64,000 nucleotides of DNA. Source: Nitrososphaera sp. GTDB taxonomy: Archaea; Thermoproteota; Nitrososphaeria; Nitrososphaerales; Nitrososphaeraceae. Each line of letters starts with the position of its first letter. The stretch's first letter is position 1. Shown piece after piece: positions 30,904 to 40,562 of this stretch. Location: positions 62,001 through 126,000 of the forward strand of contig NZ_JACAEH010000002.1 of NCBI RefSeq assembly GCF_013388945.1, in the 5' to 3' direction. The translations under genes were made by a program, and so were the position numbers. The notes beneath the pieces are model-generated. The model saw only the letters and a list, made by a program, of their open reading frames with translations. It did not search any database and was not told the origin of the DNA.

Positions 30904-31570
30904 ACTGCTCCTTTTTCCTGCGCCTGAGGTACCATGCAATGCCGCCAAGGACTATGGCTGCCGCCACCGCTGCAGTCACGGTGGTAAACGCGGCCGACAG
31001 CTGGCTCGCCACCTGGGTCCACGCCTCCCCCAGGTAAAATCCGACAAGCGTGAGCGCGACTGACCAGACAAGCGAGCCGGCAAACGTGTAGGCGACAAAC
31101 TTGACTATGCCCATCCCGCCAATCCCCGCGGGTATCGATATCAGCTCCCTGACGCCGGGGACCATCCTTGCGCCAAACACCGCCACCGGCCCGTACCGCA
31201 AAAACCATTTTTCGGCCTTTTGCAGCTCGTGCTCGCCCACCCTGACGTACCTGCCATATCGCAACAATGCCGCGCGTCCGAGCACCTTCGCAAGGTAGTA
31301 TATGACAATCGCGCCTGCAGTCGAGCCAAGGGCGCCCACCGTTGCCATCCCTACTGCGTTCTCAAGGCCCAGGCCAGCGTTCTGAGCCGTGAACCCGACG
31401 AGCGGAAAGACCACCTCGCTTGGGATGGGCGGGAATATGACCTCCAAAAACGCGGCCGCAAAGACTGCCGGGTAGCCGTACTGGGCTATGAGCGCGGTTA
31501 TCTGGTCAAGCAGGTCGCCCAGGAACCCCGCGCTTGCAAGTGCCACTAGCAAAAGCCACGCCGGCTGCAC
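30887..31570 (-). CDS. DedA family membrane protein
   Basis: The 227-residue protein has several hydrophobic helices and the conserved FPPIPSEVVFPLVGF and RMVPGVRELISIPAG motifs of DedA/SNARE-associated proteins, which are implicated in flipping lipid carriers or in membrane homeostasis. The start GTG 31570 is fixed by the TATA-like box 26 bases upstream; the longer frame is not used. The C-terminus is a single helix with a basic end (YLRRRKKEQSR). Confidence 0.85.
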   Translation of the reverse strand: MQPAWLLLVALASAGFLGDLLDQITALIAQYGYPAVFAAAFLEVIFPPIPSEVVFPLVGFTAQNAGLGLENAVGMATVGALGSTAGAIVIYYLAKVLGRAALLRYGRYVRVGEHELQKAEKWFLRYGPVAVFGARMVPGVRELISIPAGIGGMGIVKFVAYTFAGSLVWSVALTLVGFYLGEAWTQVASQLSAAFTTVTAAVAAAIVLGGIAWYLRRRKKEQSRQPS

Positions 31571-31592
31571 GCCATACCGTAAAGCGCGTCGG

Positions 31593-31600
31593 ATATAATA
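31593..31600 (-). promoter_or_regulatory. TATA-like box for the DedA gene
   Basis: TATTATAT on the minus strand is centred about 26 bases before GTG 31570, an exact leaderless arrangement. Confidence 0.6.
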
Positions 31601-31654
31601 TGTTCTGCACGGGGCCCCCTCTCCCCGGGGTGCCCCTGCGCTTAATACTGCCGC

Positions 31655-32782
31655 ATGCAGGCTCGCATTGTGGGCCGGGCGCAATTCATCAACCTGCCTC
31701 TGCACGGGGGCCACCCGCCGGCGTACCTGGTGCGCAGGATGATAAGGCTGTCGCATGCCATGTCCAAGGTCATCGTGGACGAGTACGGGCCGCAGGAGTT
31801 CTTGCGCCGGCTCTCAGACCCCGTATGGTTCCAGGCGTTTGGCTGCGTGCTTGGGTTTGACTGGCACTCGTCAGGTGTCACCACCGTCGTCACCGGCATA
31901 CTGAAGCAGTCGCTCTCGCCCGACGTGCACGGGATCTCAATAGCAGGCGGCAAGGGCGCAAAGGCGACGTCGGCTGTCCACGACATCCCGAGGCTTGCAG
32001 AGAACTTTGGGCTCTCCGACGGCAAGACTGCTTCGCTTCTGCGCGCAAGCAAAATGTCTGCCAAGGTGGACAGCGCGGCCGTACAGGACGGGTACTCGCT
32101 CTACCACCACGTCATACTATTTGACGAGCGGGGCGACTGGGCTGTCGTGCAGCAGGGCATGAACGAAGAAAACAGGATGGCGCGCAGGTACCACTGGGCT
32201 TCCGAGTCCGTCCTGGAATTCACCTGCGAGCCCCACGCCGGCATAATCTGCGCGGAAAAAGAGCAGCAAGCCCTTGACATGACATCGAAAGACTCGCAGG
32301 AAAACCAGAAGGTATCACTTGACCTTGCCTGCGGCGACACTGAAAATTTAAAGTCGTCTATCTACCGCCTCGGCGCAGAAAACACGCTTGACAGGTGGCT
32401 TGGCGTCAAGCCCGTCCACCTCTCCGGGTACGAAATGCCCCGGCGGCTTGACTGGGACCTTTTCCGGCGGGTATACGACGTGCAGCCAAGAAACTATGAG
32501 GAGCTGCTGTCGATGCAGGGAGTGGGCGCAGCGACTGTCAGGGCGCTTGCGCTTGTAGCAGAACTGATACACGGCGCCAGAGCGTCGTGGAGCGACCCTG
32601 TGAAATACAGCTTTGCCCACGGCGGCAAGGACGGCGTGCCCCATCCCGTCGCTAGGAAGGTCTACGACCAGTCCATAAGCTACCTGCAGGGCGCCATAGA
32701 GGGCGCGGAGGTCGACAGGGAAGAACGAAAAGAGGCGCTGAAAAAACTGGCGCGGTTTTCAGAGAGCATGTTTTCCAGCTAA
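31655..32782 (+). CDS. DUF763 domain protein
   Basis: The 375-residue protein carries the DUF763 signature: LPLHGGHPPAYLVRRM, EYGPQEFLRRLSDPVWFQAF and GCVLGFDWHSSGVTT. Near residues 285-300 a helix-hairpin-helix-like GVGAATVRALALVAEL suggests nucleic-acid contact. The family occurs in archaea and some thermophilic bacteria, with no established function; a DNA-repair role is speculative. The gene is divergent from DedA. Confidence 0.88.
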   Translation: MQARIVGRAQFINLPLHGGHPPAYLVRRMIRLSHAMSKVIVDEYGPQEFLRRLSDPVWFQAFGCVLGFDWHSSGVTTVVTGILKQSLSPDVHGISIAGGKGAKATSAVHDIPRLAENFGLSDGKTASLLRASKMSAKVDSAAVQDGYSLYHHVILFDERGDWAVVQQGMNEENRMARRYHWASESVLEFTCEPHAGIICAEKEQQALDMTSKDSQENQKVSLDLACGDTENLKSSIYRLGAENTLDRWLGVKPVHLSGYEMPRRLDWDLFRRVYDVQPRNYEELLSMQGVGAATVRALALVAELIHGARASWSDPVKYSFAHGGKDGVPHPVARKVYDQSISYLQGAIEGAEVDREERKEALKKLARFSESMFSS

Positions 32783-32813
32783 ACAAAAATACCTGTCTGC
32801 CGACAAAAACCGT

Positions 32814-33122
32814 ATGGCTAAAGTCATGGTTGGCAAGGCTTCTGACATGGGGGCGGGCTCGATAACACACGTAACTGCAGGCGGGCAGGAGGTGCTCGTC
32901 GCAAACATCGGGGGCAAGTATTATGCGGCAGGCAACACGTGCACCCACGCGGGTGCAGAGCTCCATGACGGCACGCTTGAGGGCAAGATACTGACGTGCC
33001 CCTGGCACGGCGCAAAGTGGGACCTGACGACAGGCCAGATGACCTGGTTCCCGCAAAAGCTCAGGCCGATAGGCTCGTACAGGGTCACGGTAGAGGATGG
33101 GACCGTGTACGTCGAAGTCTAG
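32814..33122 (+). CDS. Rieske [2Fe-2S] ferredoxin
   Basis: The 102-residue soluble protein has CTHAGAEL (Cys-x-His) and CPWHGAKW (Cys-x2-His), the four ligands of a Rieske cluster. It lacks a membrane helix, so it is a small ferredoxin serving an oxygenase or reductase rather than part of a bc1-type complex. No matching oxygenase lies beside it. The end overlaps the convergent antiporter gene by 4 bases. Confidence 0.92.
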   Translation: MAKVMVGKASDMGAGSITHVTAGGQEVLVANIGGKYYAAGNTCTHAGAELHDGTLEGKILTCPWHGAKWDLTTGQMTWFPQKLRPIGSYRVTVEDGTVYVEV

Positions 33123-34351
33123 TGGTGCGCCGGCTCGGCTGAGCTTGGCGCGGGCTCGGGCGGCTCCTTCCTGTACGCCATCTTGAGCCAGATGGGCGTA
33201 ATTATCGTGGTCGCGGCGACCATGATGATGACAGCGGTATAGTTGTTGGCAGAAAGCACGCCGGCAGACGCTCCCACACCTGCAACTATGAGCCCCACCT
33301 CGCCCCTTGAGATCATGCCTATTCCGACCTTGAAGGACTTGCCCCTGTCCTTGAGGAACAGCATTGCAGGCGCCCCGCAGCCTGCGAGCTTTGTAACGAC
33401 TGCTATCGCTATTATCACGCCTGCAAGTGCGAGCACGTCCGCGTTCACGCCGCGGAGGTCCACATGCGCGCCGATGATAGCAAAAAACAGCGGCGCGAAG
33501 ATTATCTCCAGCTTGCCGACGTACTGTTCTATCTGCTTGATTACCCGCGTGCTTGCCACCGCCATGCCGACTGCAAATGAGCCGACAATCGGCGAGAGCC
33601 CAAAGAACGCGGCGATGCCGGCTGCTGCAAAGAACGACGCAGTTGCCATGCCCTCTATTGTGCCCTTGGCCTTGAGCTTCTCGACGTGCAGTATCCTGGG
33701 TATTATGATCACCGAGGCTACGAGCAGGGCTGCAAATATGCCAAGTATCTTGAGTATGAGGAATATCACGTCGACTATCTCAAGCTCCAGGCTTCCCGTC
33801 TGCACCATGGTAGTCACCACAGAGAGCGCGGCTATGGCAAGAATGTCGTCTACTATGGCCGCCCCGAGGATGAGCCTTGCCTCCTTGGAGTGCATCCTGC
33901 CCATCTCAGTCATCACCTGTATCGAGATAGCGATGCTGGTGGCAGTGAGCGCAGTCGCAATAAGCACCGACTGCAGCGCTTCAAGGCCGTACGCCTGAAA
34001 CGCATAGAATCCGACAAAGAACGGTATCACAACCCCGAGGCCTCCCACCGTGAACGACGCGGCCCCGCCCTTGAGAAACTCGCGGGGCGTGATGTGCATG
34101 CCTGCTATGAACAGAATGACTATTGCAGATATCTCGCCGATGTTGCTGACAGTCTCGTCAAGGACCACTAGAGGCTCGCCGTTGAAAAGCGGGAGCCCGC
34201 CTATCGCAAAAGGCCCGACGATGATTCCTGCGACCAGCTCGCCGAGCACCACCGGCAGCTTGAACTTGTGGAACAGTTCTGCCATGAGCTTGGCTGCAAA
34301 CAGCAGTACACCAAGCGAGATAATGACGTGCAAAAACGCTGCTTCTGCCAT
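33119..34351 (-). CDS. Cation:proton antiporter (CPA2/Kef-NapA type)
   Basis: The 410-residue protein is mostly membrane helices (about 12). It has family features VVLGELVAGIIVGPFAIGG, EARLILGAAIVDDILAI (an aspartate pair near the ion site) and ISRGEVGLIVAGVG. It exchanges Na+ or K+ for protons across the cytoplasmic membrane. It has no C-terminal TrkA-N domain, unlike many Kef channels. It lies 3 bases after the thiamine-binding protein gene and is probably co-transcribed with it. Confidence 0.9.
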   Translation of the reverse strand: MAEAAFLHVIISLGVLLFAAKLMAELFHKFKLPVVLGELVAGIIVGPFAIGGLPLFNGEPLVVLDETVSNIGEISAIVILFIAGMHITPREFLKGGAASFTVGGLGVVIPFFVGFYAFQAYGLEALQSVLIATALTATSIAISIQVMTEMGRMHSKEARLILGAAIVDDILAIAALSVVTTMVQTGSLELEIVDVIFLILKILGIFAALLVASVIIIPRILHVEKLKAKGTIEGMATASFFAAAGIAAFFGLSPIVGSFAVGMAVASTRVIKQIEQYVGKLEIIFAPLFFAIIGAHVDLRGVNADVLALAGVIIAIAVVTKLAGCGAPAMLFLKDRGKSFKVGIGMISRGEVGLIVAGVGASAGVLSANNYTAVIIMVAATTIITPIWLKMAYRKEPPEPAPSSAEPAHH

Positions 34352-34354
34352 GCC

Positions 34355-34672
34355 CTACTCCGAAGAAAGCTCCCTTTTGACAGACCTTACCTTGTCTTCA
34401 AGCGTCTGGTCCCTGTCGAGCCGCTCGTCTATCCTCACCGACGAGATTATCCTGGCAGCTCCTGCCTTTCTTACAGCGACGTGCGCGGCCCTTACAGCCC
34501 TGAGCGCCGAGTCGATGTCTCTTGCCTCTATCTGCGTGCCAAGCGCAGTCAGCGTCGCCTTTACGCCACGCGTCTTTCTTATCGCGTCAAAGGCTGCAGC
34601 CACTTCCCTGCTCATGCTGGTTCCGCCCTTTTTTGAAACCGGGATGACGCTTATTTCGGCATGCACGGCCAT
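34355..34672 (-). CDS. MTH1187-type thiamine-binding protein
   Basis: The 105-residue protein (from ATG 34672, preceded by GAGAGG) begins AVHAEISVIPV and has VKATLTALGTQIEARDID, a match for the MTH1187/YkoF-like ferredoxin fold that binds thiamine. ATG 34693 would add seven residues. Members are often found with transporters. Here it sits just upstream of the antiporter gene, but a link is unproven. Confidence 0.8.
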   Translation of the reverse strand: MAVHAEISVIPVSKKGGTSMSREVAAAFDAIRKTRGVKATLTALGTQIEARDIDSALRAVRAAHVAVRKAGAARIISSVRIDERLDRDQTLEDKVRSVKRELSSE

Positions 34673-34714
34673 TACCTCTCTTTTATCACTCACTGGTAAA
34701 AAAATGGCGCGAGG

Positions 34715-35032
34715 TCAGGAGCCCCTGATCCTTTTCAGGGCCGCCCCAAACTCCGTGAGGGGCACTATCTTGACGGTGTTAAACGCCGAGATCCCTGATT
34801 CGATGCAGAGCGTTTCAATGCCGTGCGCGCTCTGTGCCTCAAGTATTATGGTCCACTCGTGCTCTAGCACCGAGAAGTAAAAGCCGACTATTTTCGTGAC
34901 GCCGTTTGCCTGCATCCTTTCCTGCATTTTCTTATCCATCTGCAGTAACACTTCCTTGTTCTTGGCGTTGTTGAGCGGGCACGATTCCGGCGAGTGCGTC
35001 GCAAAGACCCCGAAAAGTTGCGGCATGGGCAT
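34715..35032 (-). CDS. Small protein with a dimeric alpha-beta barrel-like fold (105 aa)
   Basis: The order LFGVFATHSPESCPL, then a helical part, then IVGFYFSVLEHEWTIILEAQ and ISAFNTVKIVPLTEF resembles small ferredoxin-like alpha-beta barrels (DUF3303-like) that bind hydrophobic or redox molecules. The match is by pattern only. It has one cysteine near the start and starts at ATG 35032; its own promoter is not clear. Confidence 0.6.
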   Translation of the reverse strand: MPMPQLFGVFATHSPESCPLNNAKNKEVLLQMDKKMQERMQANGVTKIVGFYFSVLEHEWTIILEAQSAHGIETLCIESGISAFNTVKIVPLTEFGAALKRIRGS

Positions 35033-35107
35033 TTAGAGTGGGCATTCGTATTTGAATGATCCTTTTTCCCGTGACTTTTTATTATCCAAGAGAAGCACGA
35101 TAAGCGG

Positions 35108-35908
35108 TTGAACATAAACGAGTTCCTGTCCACGCTTCCCCAGGACGTCCTGAAAGGAGAGGTGGAGATCCCTGACAGGGTGCTGAAAAAGATGTTCAGG
35201 CTTGCAGGCCTCCGCAAGAGCGACGTCTTTTGCCACCTCGGGTGCGGCCGCGGAAACGCGGTGAGGCTTGCCGCCAAGATGGGCGTCAAAAAGGCGATAG
35301 GAGTAGAGCCCGACGCCAGGCTCGCAGAGGAGGCCAAAAGAAACGTGTCAAGGCTCAAGAACGCCGGGATAGCAGTCTCGGACCTGAAAGACGCGGACAT
35401 TTCGTCTGCCACACTCGTGCTGTTCTGGTCTTCGGACCCCGAGCTTGTCGACGCGCTTGTGAAAAAGTTCAGGCGCTCGCTCAAGAAAGGCGCGCGCGTG
35501 CTCACAGTCTGGTCGCCTCCGGGGATGATGCTCCCTGACAAGGTCGACTTTCCGTTCTTTGTGTGCAAAAAGCCCTTCAGGTACGCCGCTTCTGTCAGGC
35601 AGCAGATACAGGCAGTCTACAAGACAAAGTGCATCGACTTTGTCGCGGCGTGGCGGCTGGCAGAAAAGTTCATCGACGAGCTCGGAGTCGTGCCGCAGGA
35701 ATACCGCCGGTTCGTGAACATGCTGCAGGGCATGGTGATATGGATAAACGCGTGGAACATGGGAGTCACGTGCGAGGACGGCGTGCCCCCACCGGTCCAG
35801 TCCTACCTCGGGATTTTGCGCGAGTTTTTCCAGATAGACCTGTCAGACATGTTCACCCGCGAGCCAAAGGACGAGGCGATGGCGCCGGACAAGATGGGCT
35901 GCTGCTAG
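35108..35908 (+). CDS. Class I SAM-dependent methyltransferase-like protein
   Basis: The 266-residue protein begins at TTG 35108, with TTTTTATTATCC about 27 bases upstream. Motif I (HLGCGRGNAVRLAAKMG) and the acidic end of strand 2 (GVEPDAR) form the S-adenosylmethionine site. The region resembles the DOT1/KMT4-type and similar small methyltransferases. The C-terminal third is helical and ends in MGCC. The substrate is unknown. Confidence 0.75.
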   Translation: MNINEFLSTLPQDVLKGEVEIPDRVLKKMFRLAGLRKSDVFCHLGCGRGNAVRLAAKMGVKKAIGVEPDARLAEEAKRNVSRLKNAGIAVSDLKDADISSATLVLFWSSDPELVDALVKKFRRSLKKGARVLTVWSPPGMMLPDKVDFPFFVCKKPFRYAASVRQQIQAVYKTKCIDFVAAWRLAEKFIDELGVVPQEYRRFVNMLQGMVIWINAWNMGVTCEDGVPPPVQSYLGILREFFQIDLSDMFTREPKDEAMAPDKMGCC

Positions 35909-35939
35909 AGTTATTACTTGCCCCTGTGAAAAATACGCG

Positions 35940-36296
35940 TTGCAATACGATCCCGAGAGGGTGGTGCTACAGGTCGGGTGCACAGACTACGAGGCCGGCA
36001 GCGCGCTTGTGGCTGACATGCTCGGAAACCTGGGCAGGATGGCGGGGGCGGAGCCGCGCCTCGCTTCAGGAAAGGCGGAACCCGCCTTCGGGTGGACGTT
36101 TTACGCACTTGCAGTGGACAAGTCATTCGTGCGAAGGCTCGCAGGCCTGCCTGATATAGGCATAATGCGTACGAAAGGCGCAACCTTGGACCAAAAGTTT
36201 GCCGTCTGGCTCAACCGGCAGCTTGAGGCAAGGGCGGAAGGGATACGGGTGGAACTTTTGTCGGACCTGCGCTCGTCGCAGTTCGGACTATTTTAA
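35940..36296 (+). CDS. Conserved hypothetical protein (118 aa)
   Basis: The protein starts at a TTG. It opens ERVVLQVGCTDYEAG and has a hydrophobic centre (GWTFYALAVDKSFVRRLAGL) and an alpha-beta end. No family or motif is recognised. It is followed at 24 bases by another small gene of unknown role, perhaps in the same transcript. Confidence 0.5.
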   Translation: MQYDPERVVLQVGCTDYEAGSALVADMLGNLGRMAGAEPRLASGKAEPAFGWTFYALAVDKSFVRRLAGLPDIGIMRTKGATLDQKFAVWLNRQLEARAEGIRVELLSDLRSSQFGLF

Positions 36297-36320
36297 TACC
36301 GAAACGGGATATCTGCACCC

Positions 36321-36593
36321 ATGGACCCGAGGGTGAAAAAGGCGGTCCTGTCAAAGATAGGCGAGGCCATAGAATCAGCCGCGGAGATAAAGCAGATACA
36401 GGCAAGCTTGAAGGCCGTGCCGGGTTCGCAGAAATCCGACTTTGCGTTTGGGATAGCTGTTGGAAGGATCTACAACTCTTTCCACTACCAGACGCGCAGG
36501 ATAATCGGGCGCAACGCGACCGAGCAGGAATTTTCAGAGTTTCTGCAGATCCTGTCCAAGAACGCTGACAGGATAAGAGAAGCATGTCAATAG
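36321..36593 (+). CDS. Small helical hypothetical protein (90 aa)
   Basis: The protein is helical throughout, with KKAVLSKIGEAIESAAEIKQ and, after a short turn, RNATEQEFSEFLQILSKN. No cysteine pair or charged tail is notable. It probably acts as a small partner or structural protein; nothing more can be read from it. Confidence 0.5.
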   Translation: MDPRVKKAVLSKIGEAIESAAEIKQIQASLKAVPGSQKSDFAFGIAVGRIYNSFHYQTRRIIGRNATEQEFSEFLQILSKNADRIREACQ

Positions 36594-36708
36594 CTGCGCC
36601 CCGCCCGTGTTTTTCCCCTCTCGACACTTGTTTTTGCCCCTGCGCGAAATTTTGAGCATAGAAATTCGCCAAATCTTTTTAAGCTAGCCGGATTTACTCA
36701 CACAAAGC

Positions 36709-36840
36709 TTGGCTCTGGACCTCTCGGAGGACATGGTGATCCTGACGCCGGAGGAAATCAATCGCTTCATATCGACGCTCAAGGTGCGCTACGCAAGCGC
36801 GTCGCCGAAAAAGAAGTCGGGCAAGACAGCTCGAGCATAA
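36709..36840 (+). CDS. Very small basic protein (43 aa)
   Basis: The frame opens at TTG 36709 (LALDLSEDMVILTPEEINRF), has a helix in the middle and ends in a basic SPKKKSGKTARA tail. A TATA-like CTTTTTAAG at 36675-36683 lies about 30 bases before the TTG. The composition is gene-like, but no homologue is known to me. Confidence 0.5.
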   Translation: MALDLSEDMVILTPEEINRFISTLKVRYASASPKKKSGKTARA

Positions 36841-36951
36841 CAGGTTGCGCCGGCCTTGCACGGCGTGCAGCATGGTTTATCGTCGACATTTTGGCACTAG
36901 ATTCTCCCAGCCTAAAGATTATAACCTGTGGCTTCTTGATACAGCTCCCAG

Positions 36952-38499
36952 TTGCTGGACCTAAAACTAGCCAACGCCCACAGGAACCTCCCGCTGCCAA
37001 AACTGGTCGAGCTCATACTCGAGAGGGGCGAGGGGGTGCTCTCTTCCACGGGCGCGCTCTCGGTCAAGACGGGCAAGTTCACCGGCAGGTCGCCTGACGA
37101 CAAGTACATAGTCGACGACCACGTCACGCACGACGCGGTGGACTGGGGCAAGGTGAACCGCCCCATTTCCGAGGAGAACTTTGACAGGATCTACTCGCGC
37201 ATGAAAAGGCACGTCGAGGAAAAAGAGATGTTCATCTTTGACGGCTTTGTGGGCGCAGACCCTGCGGTGCGCCTTCCAATCAGGGTCATAAACAACCGCG
37301 CCTGGCACAGCTTTTTTGCAAGGCAGATATTCATTAGGCCGACTCCGGAGGAGCTTGAGCGCCACAAGCCCGAGTTCACGCTTATTGGCTGCGACGACTT
37401 TGCGGCAGACCCCGCGACAGAGGGCACGCGCACCGAGACTTTTATCATCATCAACTTTTCGAAGAAAATAGTGCTCATCGGCTCGACGTCTTACGCCGGC
37501 GAGATAAAGAAGGCCATGTTTTCAATCATGAACTTTCTCCTGCCGAGAAAGAACATCTTTCCCATGCACTGCTCTGCAAACGTGGGCAAGGGAGGCGACG
37601 TCGCGCTCTTCTTCGGGCTCTCGGGGACCGGCAAGACGACGCTTTCAGCAGACCCGTCGCGGCAGCTGGTGGGCGACGACGAGCACGGCTGGTCGGATAG
37701 CGGCGTGTTCAACTTCGAGGGCGGATGCTACGCCAAGTGCATCAACCTGAAAAAAGAGCACGAGCCGCAGATATGGAACGCGATTCGCTTTGGCTCTCTA
37801 ATGGAAAACGTCGTGCTGAACGGAACAGGCGAGCCCGACTTTGCAGACGGCAGCCTGACTGAAAACACACGCGTAGTCTACCCGCTTGACTTTATCGACG
37901 GCGCAGTCATCCCGAGCGTCGCAGGCCACCCCCGGGTCATCGTGTTTCTCACCGCCGACGCGTTCGGGGTCATGCCGCCAATTGCCAAGCTGACAAAGGA
38001 AGGCGCCATGTACCACTTTATGTCGGGCTACACGAGCAAGCTTGCAGGCACGGAGCGGGGCATCACCGAGCCAAAAGAGACATTTTCGCAGTGCTTTGGC
38101 GGGCCGTTCATGCCACTGCATGCACAGGAATACGCCAAGATGCTTGGCAAGAAAATAACAGAGCACGGCACACGCGTTTACTTGATAAACACCGGCTGGA
38201 CCGGCGGCCCCTACGGAATCGGCAAGCGCATGAACCTCTCTTACACGAGGGCGATGGTCACCGCGGCGCTGACGGGCGAGATAGAGAACAGCCCTGTCAG
38301 GCACCACGACATATTCAACTTGGACATGCCCACGTCGTGCCCCGGGGTGCCATACGAGGTGCTCAACCCGCGCAACACCTGGCATGACGGCGACGAGTAC
38401 GACCAGGCTGCAAGGCGCCTCGCCGCGCTCTTTGCCAAGAACTTTGCCAAGTTCGGCAGCGTGTCAAAGGAAATCGTGAACGCAGGCCCAAAGCCCTAG
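36952..38499 (+). CDS. pckA: Phosphoenolpyruvate carboxykinase (ATP)
   Basis: The 515-residue enzyme has the ATP-type P-loop [26 protein letters not shown], the metal/substrate loop [10 protein letters not shown] and [17 protein letters not shown], and therefore belongs to the ATP-dependent rather than the GTP-dependent class. It interconverts oxaloacetate and PEP in gluconeogenesis, needed in an autotroph. The start is TTG 36952 with ATTATAAC about 30 bases upstream. Confidence 0.95.
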   Translation: MLDLKLANAHRNLPLPKLVELILERGEGVLSSTGALSVKTGKFTGRSPDDKYIVDDHVTHDAVDWGKVNRPISEENFDRIYSRMKRHVEEKEMFIFDGFVGADPAVRLPIRVINNRAWHSFFARQIFIRPTPEELERHKPEFTLIGCDDFAADPATEGTRTETFIIINFSKKIVLIGSTSYAGEIKKAMFSIMNFLLPRKNIFPMHCSANVGKGGDVALFFGLSGTGKTTLSADPSRQLVGDDEHGWSDSGVFNFEGGCYAKCINLKKEHEPQIWNAIRFGSLMENVVLNGTGEPDFADGSLTENTRVVYPLDFIDGAVIPSVAGHPRVIVFLTADAFGVMPPIAKLTKEGAMYHFMSGYTSKLAGTERGITEPKETFSQCFGGPFMPLHAQEYAKMLGKKITEHGTRVYLINTGWTGGPYGIGKRMNLSYTRAMVTAALTGEIENSPVRHHDIFNLDMPTSCPGVPYEVLNPRNTWHDGDEYDQAARRLAALFAKNFAKFGSVSKEIVNAGPKP

Positions 38500-39101
38500 C
38501 GGCCCTGCTTGACCGCAACGCCCTTTTCCTGCGCCTTCAGGCCTTCCAGGATGTCCAGTATGTTGTCGCCCTTTGCAAGGCGCTCGGTGACGTGTATGGC
38601 ACGTTCGTATTCAATAAAGAACGACTGGTCAAACCGGGGGATTGCCGGTATGGCAGTGCTCGTGTTCGCAGCTATCTTTTCAATCGCGTCGGCCATCGCG
38701 TTTTGCATTCTCATGCTGTGCACCTGCGCCTCAAACCCGAGGACCGACACGGGCATGTTGAACAGCTTTTCCCTGCCGGGCTGCACGTGGTATATGAACG
38801 GGTTTGCGTCCATCAGCTGCCTTGTTTCTGTTGGGATCTGGAACTTGCGGTGAAGGTGCCCGATTATTATCGCGGCCGGGATATAGCCGACGATAAACAC
38901 TATGCCCCATGTCCACATCGACGGGAATATCCCTTCCAAAAAGGCGAACCTCTCTATCGCAAGCGTGTAGGTGATGACTACAAAGTTCACAAACGTCAGC
39001 AGGAATATCAGGTAGGTGCTGTGCCCGTTCCGAAAGTCAAGCCAGCGCCTCCTCATCCACTCGGAGTTGAGTGACATGCTTGCGCGGCCTCTGCCTGTCA
39101 A
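38496..39101 (-). CDS. Membrane protein of unknown function (201 aa)
   Basis: Two transmembrane helices (about residues 29-49 and 63-83) are followed by a soluble domain, about 115 residues, with [20 protein letters not shown] and a short helical end. The ATG overlaps the glycosyltransferase stop by 4 bases (ATGA), so the two are coupled. A role as a membrane partner in the surface-glycan cluster is inferred from this position only. Confidence 0.6.
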   Translation of the reverse strand: MTGRGRASMSLNSEWMRRRWLDFRNGHSTYLIFLLTFVNFVVITYTLAIERFAFLEGIFPSMWTWGIVFIVGYIPAAIIIGHLHRKFQIPTETRQLMDANPFIYHVQPGREKLFNMPVSVLGFEAQVHSMRMQNAMADAIEKIAANTSTAIPAIPRFDQSFFIEYERAIHVTERLAKGDNILDILEGLKAQEKGVAVKQGR

Positions 39102-40063
39102 TTCCGGTCAGCGCTCCTGACCGTCTCGCCTCGCACAATCGAAAAGCCTGAAGACTTGGTGGCCGGGGCTGTAACTTTTTGTATGGCTAGACCAGACCTG
39201 TGTCTGCGCAGCAATTTCCTGACCGCGCGCCTGGCAAGCGAGTTGATATATTTTTTCTGCCGCTCCCTTATGGCGCTTCGCACGTCGGCGGGTAACATGG
39301 AATAATAGCCGTCTTTTTCGGGCCTGAAAAGCAGGTAGTACCAGAGCATCTTCAGCGCACCTTTCTTGCCCATGCTCTTGTTCCGCACAAAGTCCATCAC
39401 GAACCTGCCAAAAACGTATGGCGGGTAATAGCCCAAGGACTTCATGCCGTAGCCAAATTCCTTGAAATTGTGGCTGTGGCCCAGCGCGTCGTGGTGGAAT
39501 ATCTCGACGTCGTTTAGCACCTTTATCTCGTTCTTGTTCAGGATGGCGCGCTCTAGTATCTCGCTTTCATAGCCCAGGATGCGCGGATAGCCTTGCGGGT
39601 AGTGCTTCCAAAAGAAGGACTGCCGGACAAAGCGCCCGCCGCCGTGCGGAGCCTGCGCCTTCATTGGTCCCCAATCGCCAGATACTATGACAAGGTTGGG
39701 ATTCTGCGCCAGCTCTTGCAGCATGCGCTCGGCATACTCTGTAACAAAGGACGCGTCACTTGGGACTATCATGTGAAAGTCGTAGCCGTCAAGCAGGCCC
39801 ATGTTCCAGAGCAGCGGAAGTCGCGTATAATCCCTTGTCTTGTTGTTCGTTTCGTGTACGGTTATCATGCCAGGATTCTTGCGGCCGTACTCCTGCACCG
39901 TGTCGTACATGCCGTCAGTCGAGCCGTCGTCTATTACGATGATTTTTCCGGGCATGACGGTCTGGCTCAGCAGGCTGTCAAGCACCTTGCGTATGGACCT
40001 GTTGCCGTCCCTGCCAAAGACGATGCAGTAATAGCTACCGTACTTTTGTTCCTGCGGGTACAT
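39098..40063 (-). CDS. Family 2 glycosyltransferase
   Basis: The 321-residue protein has the GT-A fold motifs IIVIDDGSTDG (nucleotide site) and DFHMIVPSDAS (DxD-like site), and GWxx-type helices are absent, so it is a soluble or peripheral enzyme. The C-terminal 60 residues are basic (RRAVRKLLRRHRSG). It transfers a sugar to a lipid- or surface-linked acceptor, but neither donor nor acceptor can be told. It overlaps the acyltransferase gene by 29 bases. Confidence 0.85.
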   Translation of the reverse strand: MYPQEQKYGSYYCIVFGRDGNRSIRKVLDSLLSQTVMPGKIIVIDDGSTDGMYDTVQEYGRKNPGMITVHETNNKTRDYTRLPLLWNMGLLDGYDFHMIVPSDASFVTEYAERMLQELAQNPNLVIVSGDWGPMKAQAPHGGGRFVRQSFFWKHYPQGYPRILGYESEILERAILNKNEIKVLNDVEIFHHDALGHSHNFKEFGYGMKSLGYYPPYVFGRFVMDFVRNKSMGKKGALKMLWYYLLFRPEKDGYYSMLPADVRSAIRERQKKYINSLARRAVRKLLRRHRSGLAIQKVTAPATKSSGFSIVRGETVRSADRN

Positions 40064-40562
40064 CTCTGGTCACAATCGCCCCCATGCACAAAAACGCGTT
40101 ATCGCCTACGGTAACGTGGTCCCTTATCTTCACGCCCTCGCCGATAAAGACGCCGTCGCCTATCACGCTCGACCCACCTATGATGGAGCCGGCCACGATG
40201 ACGCAGCCCTTGCCGATGATGGCGTTATGCCCGACGTGGACCAGGTTGTCTATCTTGGTATCGTTGCCTATCCTGGTGCTGTCAAGCGTCCCGCGGTCTA
40301 TGCAGGTGTGTGCGCCTATCTCGACGTTGTCCCCCAGAACTACATTGCCCGTGTGGGGCCAGCGCTGGCTGAACCCGGTGAGCGGGTCAAACCCAAAGCC
40401 TTCCTTGCCTATCACGGCGTACGCCGCTATTGTAGCGTCCTTGCCCATGACGGTATTTTCGATGATCGCCGTCGGGTGGACGTACGGCCTGGGCCTTGGC
40501 AGGCTCCGCAGAAACTCATGCGCTTCTTGCTGCGACCTGAACCTTTTGTTTCCTGTGCTCAC
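40035..40562 (-). CDS. LpxD-like left-handed beta-helix N-acyltransferase
   Basis: The 175-residue protein is almost all hexapeptide repeats (GDNVEIGAHTCIDRG and GKGCVIVAGSIIGGSSVIGDGV). Its arrangement GKEGFGFDPLTGFSQRWPHTGNVVLGDN and NLVHVGHN, with H112 as the expected catalytic base, resembles LpxD rather than generic sugar acetyltransferases. Archaea make no lipid A, so the product is probably an N-acylated amino sugar of a surface glycan. The deacetylase gene overlaps it by 47 bases and the glycosyltransferase by 29. Confidence 0.75.
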   Translation of the reverse strand: MSTGNKRFRSQQEAHEFLRSLPRPRPYVHPTAIIENTVMGKDATIAAYAVIGKEGFGFDPLTGFSQRWPHTGNVVLGDNVEIGAHTCIDRGTLDSTRIGNDTKIDNLVHVGHNAIIGKGCVIVAGSIIGGSSVIGDGVFIGEGVKIRDHVTVGDNAFLCMGAIVTRDVPAGTKVR

